Shown in pieces: positions 34,550-47,433 of a stretch of DNA of 64,000 bases. The translations under genes and the position numbers were made by a program. The notes under the pieces were generated by a model. The model was not told the origin of the DNA. It did no database searches and was given only the letters and a program-made list of their open reading frames with translations. The stretch's first letter is position 1, and the number at the start of each line of letters is the position of its first letter. The stretch comes from Voacanga thouarsii (taxonomy: Eukaryota; Streptophyta; Magnoliopsida; Gentianales; Apocynaceae), in contig JANUWF010001636.1 in the NCBI GenBank assembly GCA_026120185.1, positions 186,001 through 250,000 on the forward strand, in the 5' to 3' direction.

Positions 34550-34819
34550 TCAGTGAGGATTCAAACGGAGCTAATCCGGATTACATATCCATTTTATCAG
34601 CAAAAATCCAGCCCGCCAAAGAACGTAAGCTCCCTCTTTTTCACTCTCTTTTCTTTGGTATGCTTTTTATCCTTGTCCAGAGCACTAGGTAAATAGTGTC
34701 ACTAGACGGACCTCTGGAGACTTCACTCCCTCCTTCTACTCCCACCATAGCCATTTCCATGGATGATCTTGAAGCAGTTGAGTAATTTCTCCATAAGCAG
34801 ATTCCCACTCTCCCCAATA
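34550..34819 (+). promoter_or_regulatory. DCL upstream region (promoter and 5' UTR)
   Basis: Only about 270 bp lie between the pararetrovirus relic and the DCL start. The stretch is pyrimidine-rich around 34630-34660, as many plant 5' leaders are. No clear TATA box is seen. An in-frame upstream ATG at 34763 would add 19 residues. Confidence 0.4.
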
Positions 34820-37800
34820 ATGGCTTCAATTTCTTCTCCAAAATCTCTGTTCAATCACTCCACTCACAGGAACCTTATCTCCTTAAACGTACTCTTATCT
34901 CCTTCCTCTCTTTCTTTCCAACTATGCCATCGTCACTGTCAACTGCGTCATTGCGCTGCGGTTAAAACTGGGTCGGAAGGTCGGAGCGGTTCCGACCCTT
35001 ATGCTGCTGAGTTGTTAAGGAAGCCTGTGATTTCGCCGGAGTTTGAGTTGTCGTCGGCCGGTGAGGAGTTGGCGGACGATGATGATAGTAAGAAGAAGGG
35101 CGGCGCAGATGGGACAGCGTGGGTGGATTGGGAAGACCAGATTTTGGAGGACACAGTTCCCCTTGTTGGCTTTGTGAGGATGATTCTTCACTCGGGAAAG
35201 TAAGGTCTCATAATTTACTTTTAATTGGTTTCCCTTGCCGCCCCATAGCTTTTCAGGTGTATATACATGTCTCAAAGTATAAAGGACTGATTTGGGAGAT
35301 AATATGTGCATTGAATTGATTTTTTTTTCATATTTAATTGCCAAGCATTCCAAGGGAATTTAATTGGTGAAATTGTTTCGGAAAGTTTAGGTCTTTATGA
35401 AAACTGCGAAGGTATGGCTAGTTATTTAGTATGCTATGTCATTCTGGTGCAGTAAAGTGATGAAATTTATCGTTTCAAATCCTAAAGGTAATGCAGCAAC
35501 CTCTGCAGGAGTTGCATGAAACATCATTTGAATAGCTGAAATTCCGAAAGGCAGTGTGAATTTGCTGCCAATTAGTGATATAGTGAAGGATTTCTGACAT
35601 ATCAAGCAGCGAATTATTGCTGTTTTACTAGCAAATATAATGCTTCTTGGGATCATTGGATTTATTTGAATATCTAGTGAACTTCTACCTAATAAAGATA
35701 AGTTAGATATTCTTCTAATCCTATTTACTTCCTGAGTGATTTTGTTGACTAAAAAAGACAGCCTTTGTTGTGGGGATTGTTGTTGGTTTTAAAATGGTTT
35801 TTTCAGGATGTGAAGAAGACTTGGTTTTCTGTTGAAGTTTGTGTATGTAATCGTCCTGTTGCAATGCTTTTTTGGCTAGACTGCCACCTTGGTACCATAG
35901 ATATTTGAAAATGGAGTTCTTTGTGTGTTTCTTTTCAGTTGATTGTGGGCTGTATGACTAAAATCATGATTTCCTTTTTATCGTTCACTGACCAATTTGG
36001 AAAGAAAACGTATGATTAATCATAGATTACTAAATACTAATACAATCTAATAGGCGAAGCATTCACATGCATGTTAGGTCAGTCGTCTCAGCTTCTGAAC
36101 TTAGATGTCCAGAAATAGTTCTGGATTTAAGTTTCTGTCAATTTGATAATGAATGTGATTCCCTTATATATGTCTTTATGAATTTCGTCTTCATAATCTT
36201 GCTCTGTGTGTGTGTGTGTGTTTTTTTTTGTTTGGGGGGGGGGAGTGATTCTCACATCATCCACTCTCAAGGCATATTTTCACTAGACCTATTTCTATTA
36301 ATAACTTTTGTTAGTTCATCAACTAGGTGCATGGTTGATATTCTCATAATTTAGTTGAATGACATGTCTTGCCTGAAGTAGTTAATTCAGTGAGCAGGAA
36401 CATAACTAGGAGGAGGAGGAGGAGGAAATTAAGAAGGTTCCAATTTTATCTTAGGGGAAAAAAGAAGAAAGGAAAAAGACAAGCAGCTTTAGGAACACCT
36501 AAAGAGCATCTAATAGATTCTTGGTTATTACTCCCTCCGTTTCAAAATACTTGTTCATGAAACCTTTTGCACACAGATTAAGGGTGTTGAAAACAATACA
36601 ATAATTTAGATAAAGTTCCTATTCTACCCATATTAAAAAAACTATACCTATTGGTTAGTGAAAATTCCTAAGAAGCAAGAAGAAAGAAGAGTTTTGGAAA
36701 GTTGTGTAGTTGACTTGGAATAAATAGGGGTACAATAGAAAAAAACTAATTATTTGTTATAGAAATATGTACATGAACAAGTATTTTGAAACAAAATAAA
36801 AAAGTTTCATGAACAAGTATTTTGAAACGGAGGGAGTATATTTGAATTTCCTAAGTATTTATATTCATGCCATTATTTTAATGATAATTTTGTAGAAAAT
36901 ATCCAGGCATCTTGGGGGAACTTAGCATTTATATTAATGCCATTATAAAAGCATGACTGTAGTATAAGTTTTTCCTCAAGTTCAAGTCTTGGCATGTGTT
37001 GCATATTGAAAGTCTAAGTGCATCAATTTTGCTGTTGTACACTTGAAGTTTGTATGTGAACGTGAAGCAAATCTCTTCGTGGAAATGTATTTGAATTAAG
37101 GAATTTAAGAATTTATTGCCAATAATTCCTGGGTTTGCAGCATAGGCACTGAATGTTTTACAGTTGCTTTATGCCTGCTACTGATCTTCCTAAAACTAGG
37201 TAACCTAAGTCCTGCCATACCTCCCAGTTCTGAGGTTTTACATGCATAAATAGTTGGAAAAGTGCAATTGTTGATAATTCCCAAACCCCCCCCCCCCTCT
37301 AAAAATAATAATAATAAATAAATAAATTGTGGTGTGCCGTGCTATTTCAGAAGCCATGTGTAATTTTAATTAAATTTGAATTATATTGTAGATACAGAAG
37401 TGGTGATAGGTTAAGTCCTGATCATGAGAGAACAATTCTAGAAAGGCTGCTTCCATACCATCCAGAATGTGAAAAGAAGATTGGATGTGGAGTTGATTAC
37501 ATTACGGTATCTCTCTGCCTCACTCTGCAGCATAAGATTTATTTCCAATTGCGTTCTGACTCTACAGCTCTCTTATAATCATTTTGATAGCTGTTTGGCA
37601 GCTTATGCCATCATTCTGGCCTTTTATCTCCTCTGAAGAGATATAATTAAGATATAAGTTTCATAAGCATGTGATGGGGACTGATAATTACCTAAAACCA
37701 AAGAATTTAGATGAGTCCCAGTAGGAAGTAATACAACTTTTCTTTCTTTATTAATAATTAATAATTAGTAATTAGTAATTAGATGAGTCCCAGTAGGAAG

Positions 37801-38458
37801 TAATACAACTAATTAGTAAGCGATACAATTAGTAAGACTCAACTTATTTTCCAGTTAGTTTTGCGTTGTGCCATATAGCATTTGGTGCACATTACTAGAC
37901 GATCCCCTAGAAGGATTCAATATAAAATTTTGCTTTATTTAACACTGGATGCATTGTGTGGTTGTGCAGAATGATATAGTTATTAATTCTGAACTTTTAC
38001 CTGAGAATAATTCCCTTCCCCCCCCCCAAAAAAAAAAAAAATGGATGGATGGTTTCAAATCAAATTGAATCTCCTTCAGGTTGCTGGTTTGACTATTTAA
38101 GAGGAAGCCCTTGGTCTTTGACTGAATGCAGTTATTGGCATTTGTCACCCAATAAGATTTCTTTCAACTTTAAAGTTTCTCATCCTATATGTATCGCTAG
38201 TTTTGCTCTGTTTGAGAATATTTAGACTAGTGATAACTTAAACAGATTGGCCAATTGTGCAAGTTCTTCTGTGGTTGACAGGTTGGGTACCATCCTGACT
38301 TTGAGAGCTCACGATGTCTGTTCATAGTTCGAAAGGATGGAGAATTGGTTGACTTTTCATACTGGAAATGCATAAAGGGTTTGATCAGGAAAAACTATCC
38401 ATTGTATGCTGATAGTTTTATTCTTAGGCATTTTCGAAGGCGTAGACGTAGTGACTAA
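34820..38458 (+). CDS. DCL: DCL protein, chloroplastic (DUF3223), three exons
   Basis: DCL (defective chloroplasts and leaves, first described in tomato) is a plastid protein needed for 4.5S rRNA maturation and for chloroplast and palisade development. Exons 34820-35199, 37392-37506 and 38282-38458 join in frame to 223 residues, close to the known length. The first 50 or so residues are Ser, Leu and His rich with few acids, fitting a chloroplast transit peptide. The conserved domain has WVDWEDQILEDTVPLVG, then GDRLSPDHERTILERLLPYH, GCGVDYITVGYHPDFESSRC and an end FILRHFRRRRRSD. I chose the ATG at 34820 because MAS is a typical transit peptide start and the region upstream looks like leader. 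Intron 1 is 2.2 kb and carries a Stowaway MITE. Two partial copies of this gene lie at 1-3808. Confidence 0.95.
36531..36836. mobile_element. Stowaway-type MITE in DCL intron 1
   Basis: The terminal inverted repeats CTCCCTCCGTTTCAAAATAC and its complement (36817-36836), with flanking TA duplications (36529-36530 and 36837-36838), mark a Stowaway element of 306 bp. The right end carries a second, internal copy of the subterminal repeat (catgaacaagtattttgaaac at about 36772-36792 and again at 36808-36828). Confidence 0.93.
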
Positions 38459-40800
38459 AGGTAAAATTTTCAGTTTATTCCTTATCTTGGAATTTCTGCC
38501 GAGAATATTTTTGTGCCTATTGCTTAGTAAATGCCATTAAAAGCTGTATGAAGACCATCATCATGTTTCTTGGACACTGATGGTGGAAAATGCTTGTATT
38601 TAATATTGCAAGAAAATCGCTAAACCTCCATTTTTGGATAGCAAGTTGCCGTATAGTTCTTTTATTCTTGTTAAAATTATAGTCATTCAGTTATTTGGAA
38701 GATATTTGTAGACAAGCATTCCCCTTTTCCTATTTGCATGTGGAATTTTTTAATTGATGTCAAGTTTACGTTTTGATTTTTATCATTTTTGAGGCATTTT
38801 ACTATTGCTAGTTGATAATGCTTCTGTGTCTCAAACTTCTCATTATTATGGGGGCATTGTCAGTTTAGCTTGACCCATGCTGTTTCTTGAAATATTGAAT
38901 GGTACTGCTCAAAAACTTAATTCCTTCATAGTTCTGTATTGGTTAAATGAAAGACCTTGTGCATCGTAATAAACAATCATTCCTCTGGATGTTTCTTTGT
39001 GTATTCTCTGGACAATCATGCTATGCATTTCCATGGCCTTCCAATGGTTGGTAGAGATGTTGAACTCCTGGTCTAACATTTTCTATGACTCCTAAAGGAA
39101 AAATGCCTCTTTTGTTTTGAGGCAAGTATCAGATCCCACGGGAAGCATATTTTATTCCCACATGCTGAATATACTGCAAACATTTTAAGTTAACAATTTT
39201 TGCTTCATTTGAGTTTTAAAATGAGTGGAAGATTGTCAACTAGATCTGTAGTTGAGGGAGGACCTTAACAGTAAATGTTTGCAGCATTCTACATGAATTC
39301 TACTGAGACGTGGGTAATCTATGTTCTTGAAATACCTTAGATGAGCTATAGTAGCTGTCAGTTTTTGTAGTCTGATTGTCATAATCTTGGGATATTGGCT
39401 GGCATTTAATTCGATATCCACTCCATTTGAAACTAATAATTTATCTGGATTATTTCTCATGAGTTTGAATAGCAATTAGCAGGCCTTTTTTGCTTCTTCT
39501 GGAGTATGGTGAAAAAGTACACAGATAATTATTAGCATTGATTTTTGCACTTCAAATCTATGCAGTACGGCACTATCAATTGATGGTTCCATGTGATCTA
39601 ATCTGACAGTATATCTTCTTATAGAGCATGCTAAATGTTTGTATTAGCAATGGTTAAAGATTTAAATTACATGGTCAAATATTTGAACTTGATGCTCAGG
39701 CTTCTATGATAATTGAAAAACATACCATCCTTTTTCTCTTATCAGCAGTCAAGAAATTTCTTGAGAAGGTTAAATGGTGAGGTATCAAGAGGGAATCCGC
39801 CTAGTTTGTAAAGGACCAAAAGGTGTAACTCGTAGGCATCAGTTTTGTGGGCATGCATTTGATTCTCTGAGTGCCAATAATAGGGAAGGACATTTTACTC
39901 AACCATAGATACAAAATACAGAAATAGCCATGCAAATTTCACCCAAGTTATGGAATAGCATCCATTCCTTCCCTGAGCACCAAGTGGCCTTGTCCCGGAT
40001 ACGGTTTTGAGTAAAAAGGGAAATCAACAATGGAAAGCTATGTGTTTTTTTATATTCTCTGGAGTGGTAATTGTTGCGTATTGGATGTGCTTCTATGTAT
40101 GCTTGTGAATATATTTCCAGCTTTTGTTTTTGAATGAGAAGTCTGCTTCACGCCAACATTGGAACTGGAATCAGTGAATTGGATTCTAATTCTATACTTG
40201 TATTGTGTCTTTACAACGTTAGCTGCAATTGCATTTATTCCTAGGTTTCTGAGTTTATGCCATTTCTATTTTCTACAACGATGTTTCTAAGCATTAGAAT
40301 AACTATAATCATGAAGAATAACCACGAAAAGCACCATTGATAACTTCTATATTATTTCTAATTTTCAATACTAGAATAACACCTGTTGCTATGAACTCAG
40401 AACTCCTCCACCCAAAAAAAAATCCTCATGAATGTGCAGGGTACTATAATCCTCATGCATTATAGCAGCGTTGATTATTCACTATGGTATGCATCGTATT
40501 AATTTAGTTATAGTGCTTCGTAAATGTGCTATCGTCATAGCCTCTTGGTCAATGGTATAAATAATAACGCGGATACTGGGTGCATGTACTCAGTGCTCAC
40601 CAAACCCATGACCACAGCAATCAATGCCGGTCTAGGGGTTGGCGGGTTGGTTGCGTTAGGGTAGCGGAGGTACGCTTCATTACGGAACCAAAAGGAGCGT
40701 CCGAGGTCAGAGGCACTACTACTATTTTCCTAGTAATTCTTTTTCTTGTAATAGATAATATGAGCTCCTTTGTCGGAATGTTTTGTGCTGCTTAAATAAA
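38459..40800. other. DCL 3' region and intergenic DNA
   Basis: The DCL 3' untranslated region must start here. I see no further gene. The short frames at 39236-39475 (minus) and 40580-40795 (plus) have no recognisable domain. The latter is locally GC-richer (40600-40720). Confidence 0.45.
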
Positions 40801-43539
40801 ACAAAATTTAATTAGGAACAATTTTTTTTATATATGAAAAAGAGTCCCAAGGAGTAATAATTATAATTTTTTTTTAAGTATTGTTTCATCAACATCTTCA
40901 CCTTTTTCTGTAGAGTTTTGTAGGGGGTGTAAATTTTAAGATGTGTAACGTATAATGTCTTTATTAACTTATTACTTTTATTTTGAACTTTTATAGGAGA
41001 TGTAAATTTCAAAATGTATAACTTAGAACGTTTTCATTATTTATATTTTAAAATTTTGTGAAGAATATTAAATAACAGGATATGTAACATATAATTAAAA
41101 ATTAAATTTATAATTTTAAAAGCCATTATTATCAAGAAGTTCGTTTTGTGTGGATGTGTCGTATGTTCTTGGGACATAGTTATAAGGTTTTTTAGATAAT
41201 GGGAAAATTAAAAAGAAGGAAAATATATTTTTGCGTGTCATTTGAGTGTGCATTCATTTATGTTCAACGGCCTAAATTCTTTAGGGACATGAAACGACGG
41301 GTCATATCAATCAGTTGGTAGTTTCGAGGCATCTCTGCCGCCAAGAGTGGACTATACTACGGCCTCCGCGTGGCGAACTAATGACGGTGGAAACGTGACC
41401 GGGTGAGGCACGGCGTTTGACACGTGGCTTTTAGTACAAAAAGTACCTGATTTTCCATTAACGTTAGCACCATGTAGGTGTAGCAGCCCTACTATTACAT
41501 ATACTGTTAAGGGCCCTCTCTTTGGTCCTTTCCCTTCCATCTTCGTCAAATCCACAACTAATTGACATTGATTGTTTAAATATTATTCTCGAATAGGATA
41601 TTCCCTTCACCCATCTATTATTTGATTTAGTAGTAAATTTTATAAAAAATTTAAAATTATAATATAATATTATATAATATAAAAATAGATGTGATCATTG
41701 AAAATTTTATATTAAATATAAATATAAAGATAATATATTATAATTTTTTAACCTATTTTAAAATAGTAAATATACCAAATAAAATTGAAGGAGTATTTAA
41801 ATTTATTTATTGATTAATATTTTTGACACTTTTTTTAATATTTAAGGTTGTGAATATCTTGTTGATAAGGGATTTAGAACTTTTTAAATATTTGAAGCTG
41901 TATATGAACATACTCAGTCCTTAATGACTAACATATTTTAGAACTTTTTAGAATATCTTGTTGATAAGTGTTCACTGATTGCATATAAGAATTTCCAAAT
42001 AAAGGTAAAGTGAATGTGAAGGGAAAGCAAAAGGATTTGTCTTTTGGAAACGTGTCGATAGTGCAGAGATAGCCTCCGATATTTGTCCCCAAAGGGAAGA
42101 TTATGATGGGAACTTATCTCAAGTGGAGGGTCAACACCACAAGTGCTTCATCCTTCAACGATTTTTTGTACTCATTTTTTTTGCAACTTTTTCCAGTAAA
42201 CGACTCTGTGCTTTTGGGCTTTTCTTTGTCTATTTACACTAATTTAAAGAAAAATTATTATTAAGTTAAATACGAATCATATCTTTATTGAAAATTTAAA
42301 TTTTATTTTTAAACTCGATCATTAATTAAAATATAATTAATATATTGTGAATTTTAAGACAATCTCATTATCGTGTTTTTTTTTTTTTTTGGTTGTTCAA
42401 CTAACTATGATGGTCTGGTAGGGCCTTATATGTGCTTGACAAAAAATTTGTGTCTATATATTTATCTTTTTTTTTTTAATTTGAATATTATAAAATAAGA
42501 AATTTAAATATGAATAGAAGGAATATTGATTTTTTTTAATTTATTATATTGGACGATAGTGTTATATACCAGTAAGTTTGATTTTCAAAAAAATGAAGAA
42601 ATATCAGCATAAATATAATCACCTTAATAAAAAAAAAGGAAGAAAAAATTTAGAGTACATCATTCTTTTAGATGTATTATTTATAGATTCTTTCAGAAAA
42701 ATCTACAAATGCATTCGGAATATGAACGCAGCTCTAAGTCAACAAGTCGATAATTGATTAATGAACTCATTATCTACATGATAGAAGAGAGAAGCAATCA
42801 ACAATTGTAGAGTAGAGATTGGTGTTCTTGAAGTTTCTTCCATGAAATACCTTCTACTTTGAATAATACTATTACAAATTAAGACCATAGAATTTGGCAC
42901 CCTCTTTCCTTTTGTGTTCTATGAGATTCTCTTTTCAAGTTCCTTGTAGTTTTTGAGCCAAATGGAATTTTGAAAGTTAAATTGTCGTAAAGTTAATATG
43001 TAAGTAAAATAATATAAGAAGTAAGTTATGAACGTGTTTCTTAAGTTAGTCGAAATAATTAGTGTTGAAAATTTTACACTAATATCTCGAATTTGAATCT
43101 TGTGAATTTTGTAGATACTTTAAAAAGAACAAAATAAAAAAGCACTAATAATATTTTCTGTGTCTGATTTTAAATGATGTGGCTAATTACAATTTTGTCC
43201 CTCAAAATATGCCACTATACTTGGTGAAAAAACATCATAATGGCCTCTAAGTTTCACCCACAAGAAGCAAAAACTGTTGTATTCACCTCATGTAACTTGT
43301 TATGCAAAAGTCAAACATACAATATATGGTTTTAACATTTTATAGAGTTGCCCTAATCACATTTGAAAAAATTAAAAATATTATCCTCCTGGTCGGAAAG
43401 GTGATTTTGTTGTCTCACCAGAATTCTCTGCAAAGATGCTTTCAAATTTTGTTTTTTGTTAGTAGTATTCTTTAATCTGAAGAAATGCTATTAATTATTT
43501 GTAATATTTTAAGTTGGATATCTTATTTTAATCACCTTG

Positions 43540-43589
<50 letters not shown>

Positions 43590-46340
43590 CACTTCACATA
43601 ATCATTAGTGCAATCCTTTACTATTTGTTTTTCGTTATAGATTGAGACTCTTTATATACTGCCAAACTTGATTCCTTAGCAGTTATTATTATTATTTTCT
43701 TTTTGAAGTCCTTGATGTATGCTATATATTCATATTAATTAATTATATTGATTATGTTTATTAGTAAAGTCTTAGAAGTTCTAATTTTGGTAAAATATAT
43801 CTAAATACAATGCATTAACATATAGTTTGGTTTGCAGATGGAAGGAAAGGGAAATAAATAGTTCACTTAAATGAAATACGTTTATTTTTACTTTCTTTTT
43901 TATTTGATACGAAGGGATAAGAGAAGAGAGGGAGAGAGAATTATTAATTTATTTTTTTGGGCTATTATTTTATATCTTATTTAATTTTATAAAATTATTT
44001 TTTATCTTACGTTTCTTATTTAGTTATTTTATTTTCTCTCTTCCAACATTTTTAATTTGGAAGGAAAATAAATTTTAATGTCGAGCATAAACGAAACAAG
44101 GAAATGAGAATTGAGGGAGTAAATTATATAAAAATATATATTAAAGGATAATATTATAATTTTTATAAAATTTTTAAGATGGTAAAAAATAAAAATTTGA
44201 ATGACTTTTTTATAAAATTTATTTTAAAAAAAAATTAAGATTTCAAAAACTTTTACCGGGGGATGGACTGTAAAATTTTGAAAGATTTTTTTCACAAATT
44301 TTAATTAAAAAAAAATCAAAAACTTATCAGCTACCCACCCTGCCCCAAATCTCTAAATGATATTCCTCCTAATTGATTTTCCTTTATGTCTCAATGACAC
44401 ATTTATATTCACATTTACTTCTGTCCTTCGTTTCCTTCTGACATCCTACTCTGACCAAAGAAACTTACCAAGGAAAGGGAGAGAGTAGAAGAGCAATAGC
44501 ATGGAAAGGAAAGAGAAAGAAATGAGAGGAGATGGGTAATTATTTATAATATTTAATTATATATAAAAAATTAAATATAACATTTTGAGATAAAAATAAA
44601 TATATATATGATTTGAATTTACATTCTTATTAATTAATTAATATAATAATATTAAAATTTTTATTTAACAATAATATTTTATATAATTTATATAAAGTTC
44701 AATAAATGAAGTTTTTTTCTTCTATTTATGTCCATTTTTAATAAAAAATAAAATAAAAATTTTTATATTAAATTTAATCATTTTATTTTTGTCGCATTTC
44801 TTTTTTTATTTTTTTATTAAAAATCAACATATTCTTTATTTTATTCCCCCTCTATCCCTCACAACTCAGTCAAAGCTCCTAGGATATTTTTCCCTGCAGA
44901 ACTTATCCTTTGTTTAGGTGCAAAAAGTGTCGGCCTGTCGGGATTTGTGGATAATGATTACTTCAATTCTTTTTATTCTTTTTTTTTTTTGTTGACCAAT
45001 TTTTTCCCCCATTTTCGTGCGCATGCAAGCATTAGATAATGGTATCGTTCACTTATTTAGAAATAGAGACAGGTGTTAAGTCATGATATTTCCATTTTTA
45101 TGTATTTGTATTTATCTATTGAACGGATAAGGTTTCGGAGTTAAATACTTCCACCCTTTTATATTATTCGATTATTTAATTTTTATATTTTATTTCATAA
45201 TATTTGATTCATTAAATATTCTTTTTGTTTTTTTATTTATTTATTTTAATTAAAATTTTTATCTCAATTTATCTGTTCTATTTGTAAATTAAGACTATAT
45301 TAATTATTATTTTTTTACAAATATCCCCTTTAATATAGTAAGTATTTGTACATTTGTAGTGAGAAATAGAAAAAAATTAAATATACTTACAATATATAAA
45401 GTTTTGAAATTTAATTATTCTTTAATAAATAAAGATATTCTTTAAGAGTAAAATATAAAATGTTGATTAATTACTAAAAAATTTTATTTTTTTTAAAATT
45501 TGTTAATCGATTAAAATAGGTAAATAAGAAGAGATAGAAAAAATAATAATATTATTTTTTAAATTTAGTTAAATTATATTTAATAAAAAGATAAAAAAAT
45601 TTATAAATAATTATTTATTCTTATATTTATTAAAAATATAATTAAAAATATTTTTAATATGTGTATAAGCTGAACAAGTATTACTTAACCAGAATAGTGG
45701 GCTTAATGTGGAGGAGGGATTGGTAAGAACAATGGGGGACATGTTGGAAGAAAATAGCCAGACCTTGTAGGGAAGATATAAAACAACAAACAACCTTACT
45801 TAATTGGGAAGGTTTGGATAGTCATGTGCAAACTTATTATGAAAAGAGTAAAATTGCTCTGACAACTTCGTTAGTTCATAATTATTACTAAAAATAAATT
45901 CAAAAATATCTGAACATTAAACCTAGCAAACAATTTTAGCGTTACTCTTTTGATACTCAATTGCCACCATAAGGTGGTATGCACAATGTGCCCCTTATTA
46001 TTATATTATATATATATATTTTTTTTTGTTAAATAAAAACTCAAATATAGAAATTTGCAGAATCAAAAAGTGGTAGCATCTACAGTGCTCCCTCTATTAT
46101 AAAGAACAGCTTGTAGAATAAGAAAAAAGAGCAAAAATTTCAAAATAATTACAACCAATAGTCAATTGCCAAACATCAAAACACCTAATAATTGGCCAAT
46201 TCAAAAAATGGCCTAAAAACGACGGTGCCTTTCCCTCCCTCGCTCCGTCCGTCTAAAGGGCATCCTTGTCTTTGTGGGCAGCCCTATGCTAATTGATTTC
46301 CCTTCGCCCGGGCCCACCATCTGACACAAGCAAAACAAAC
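40801..46340. other. AT-rich intergenic stretch
   Basis: About 5.5 kb of A/T-rich DNA with no gene recognised. It holds an (AT)n microsatellite at 43542-43582, T-runs near 42378 and 44980, and one GC-richer patch at 41280-41540 that contains a G-box CACGTG at 41421-41426. Confidence 0.5.
43542..43582. repeat. (AT)n microsatellite
   Basis: About 20 AT units in the intergenic region. Confidence 0.95.
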
Positions 46341-46367
46341 CCATCATCCACCCTCCATTCGCCCCTA

Positions 46368-46456
46368 ACGTGGACGGTTCAGGTCAATCCACATGCCCGA
46401 CGACAATTCGCTCACAATCACACCAACCTTCCTACCCCATCACGATTGGCCCACGT
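46368..46456 (+). promoter_or_regulatory. Two ABRE-core (ACGTG) motifs upstream of the ABF gene
   Basis: AACGTGGAC carries ACGTG at 46368-46372, and CCCACGTTTCC carries the inverse CACGT at 46452-46456. They lie about 50-140 bp upstream of a TATA-like box. ACGTG is the core of abscisic-acid response elements bound by ABF/AREB proteins, so self-regulation is possible. That is an inference. Confidence 0.45.
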
Positions 46457-46506
46457 TTCCACCCGTGGACCCCACTTTCCAATTATTTTTTTTTAATTCG
46501 CACTAT

Positions 46507-46512
46507 TATAAG
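46507..46512 (+). promoter_or_regulatory. Probable TATA box of the ABF gene
   Basis: TATAAG in the context cactattataagacttcc precedes a CT-rich and A-rich leader. A 5' leader exon could end at about 46655 (tccag/gtaaac), giving a leader intron before the coding start at 47434. The (TC)n run at 46753-46769 would then be intronic. Confidence 0.4.
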
Positions 46513-47433
46513 ACTTCCTCACTCATCAGGCTGTTGTCTTCGCCTTTGAGGAAAAATATAAAAACTCCAAAAAGCAGAGACACATGGCGTTTCCGAGACC
46601 CTTCGCAGCCTCTGCCTAGAGAGAGAAAATATTTCCCGAAATTACAAAAATCCAGGTAAACATACAGACAGCAGAAAAGAAAATTCAAAATAATTTCCAT
46701 TTTTGCTCCGTATTTCTCTGTGTTTATCTGCTGATTACTGCGATCAGATGTGTCTCTCTCTCTCTCTCTGTAAAATTTTGCTAGTGAAGTGATTAAGAGC
46801 TTTGATAGTTAATGCATTTCATGTTTTGATTTTTTGTTGCTTACAAATTTTGTGGTGGATTGATGAAGTGCTAGCTTACATTGAGTTTGTGATTTTTACT
46901 TTTTGCTTGAATTTGGAGTTGAATTTTTGGTGTGGTGGTTGAGAACAAGTGGTTGAAGTGCATTTGAGTTAGGGTTTGAGGTTTGTGGTTAGAAGATGAT
47001 ATAAAGTTGTATGTGCATGTGTGGATATAGATATCTATATGTGTAGAAGTATGAATTTGAAGTTTGTGTAGTTAAGTTCATCTTTTAGAAGTGAAAAATG
47101 TAGTATGGTCTCGTGGAAAAAGGTGAAATTAAATGGTGGTAGAGTTTTTAGTTTTATTGTTTTTTGGGCTTGAAAGTTTGGTGTGAAGTTATAATTTCAG
47201 TTTGATTTGATATCGCTTTCTCCGTTAGTTCAATAGGCATCTGAAGCTATATATGTGTATGTATACAGAGACATAGGTTTATGAAGTGGGTGTATATGGT
47301 GCTGCTGTATAAATATTTTCGACGGGGGAAAGGTGAAAAGGGAATTCTGTTGGTCTGAGTGAACTTTGTGATTCTTTAATATAGTGAGCTTTGGATCAGA
47401 GTTGGACACTGTGAAGTTCAAATATTTAGTGCC

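Noticed and set aside
36067..36354. 95-codon frame in DCL intron 1
   Set aside because: It lies within the intron, crosses a (TG)n and G-run, and is not preserved in the duplicate copy.
39236..39475. 79-codon minus-strand frame 3' of DCL
   Set aside because: No domain recognised and composition matches non-coding surroundings.
40580..40795. 71-codon plus-strand frame in a GC-richer patch
   Set aside because: No known domain in this or the neighbouring frame; too short to support as a gene.
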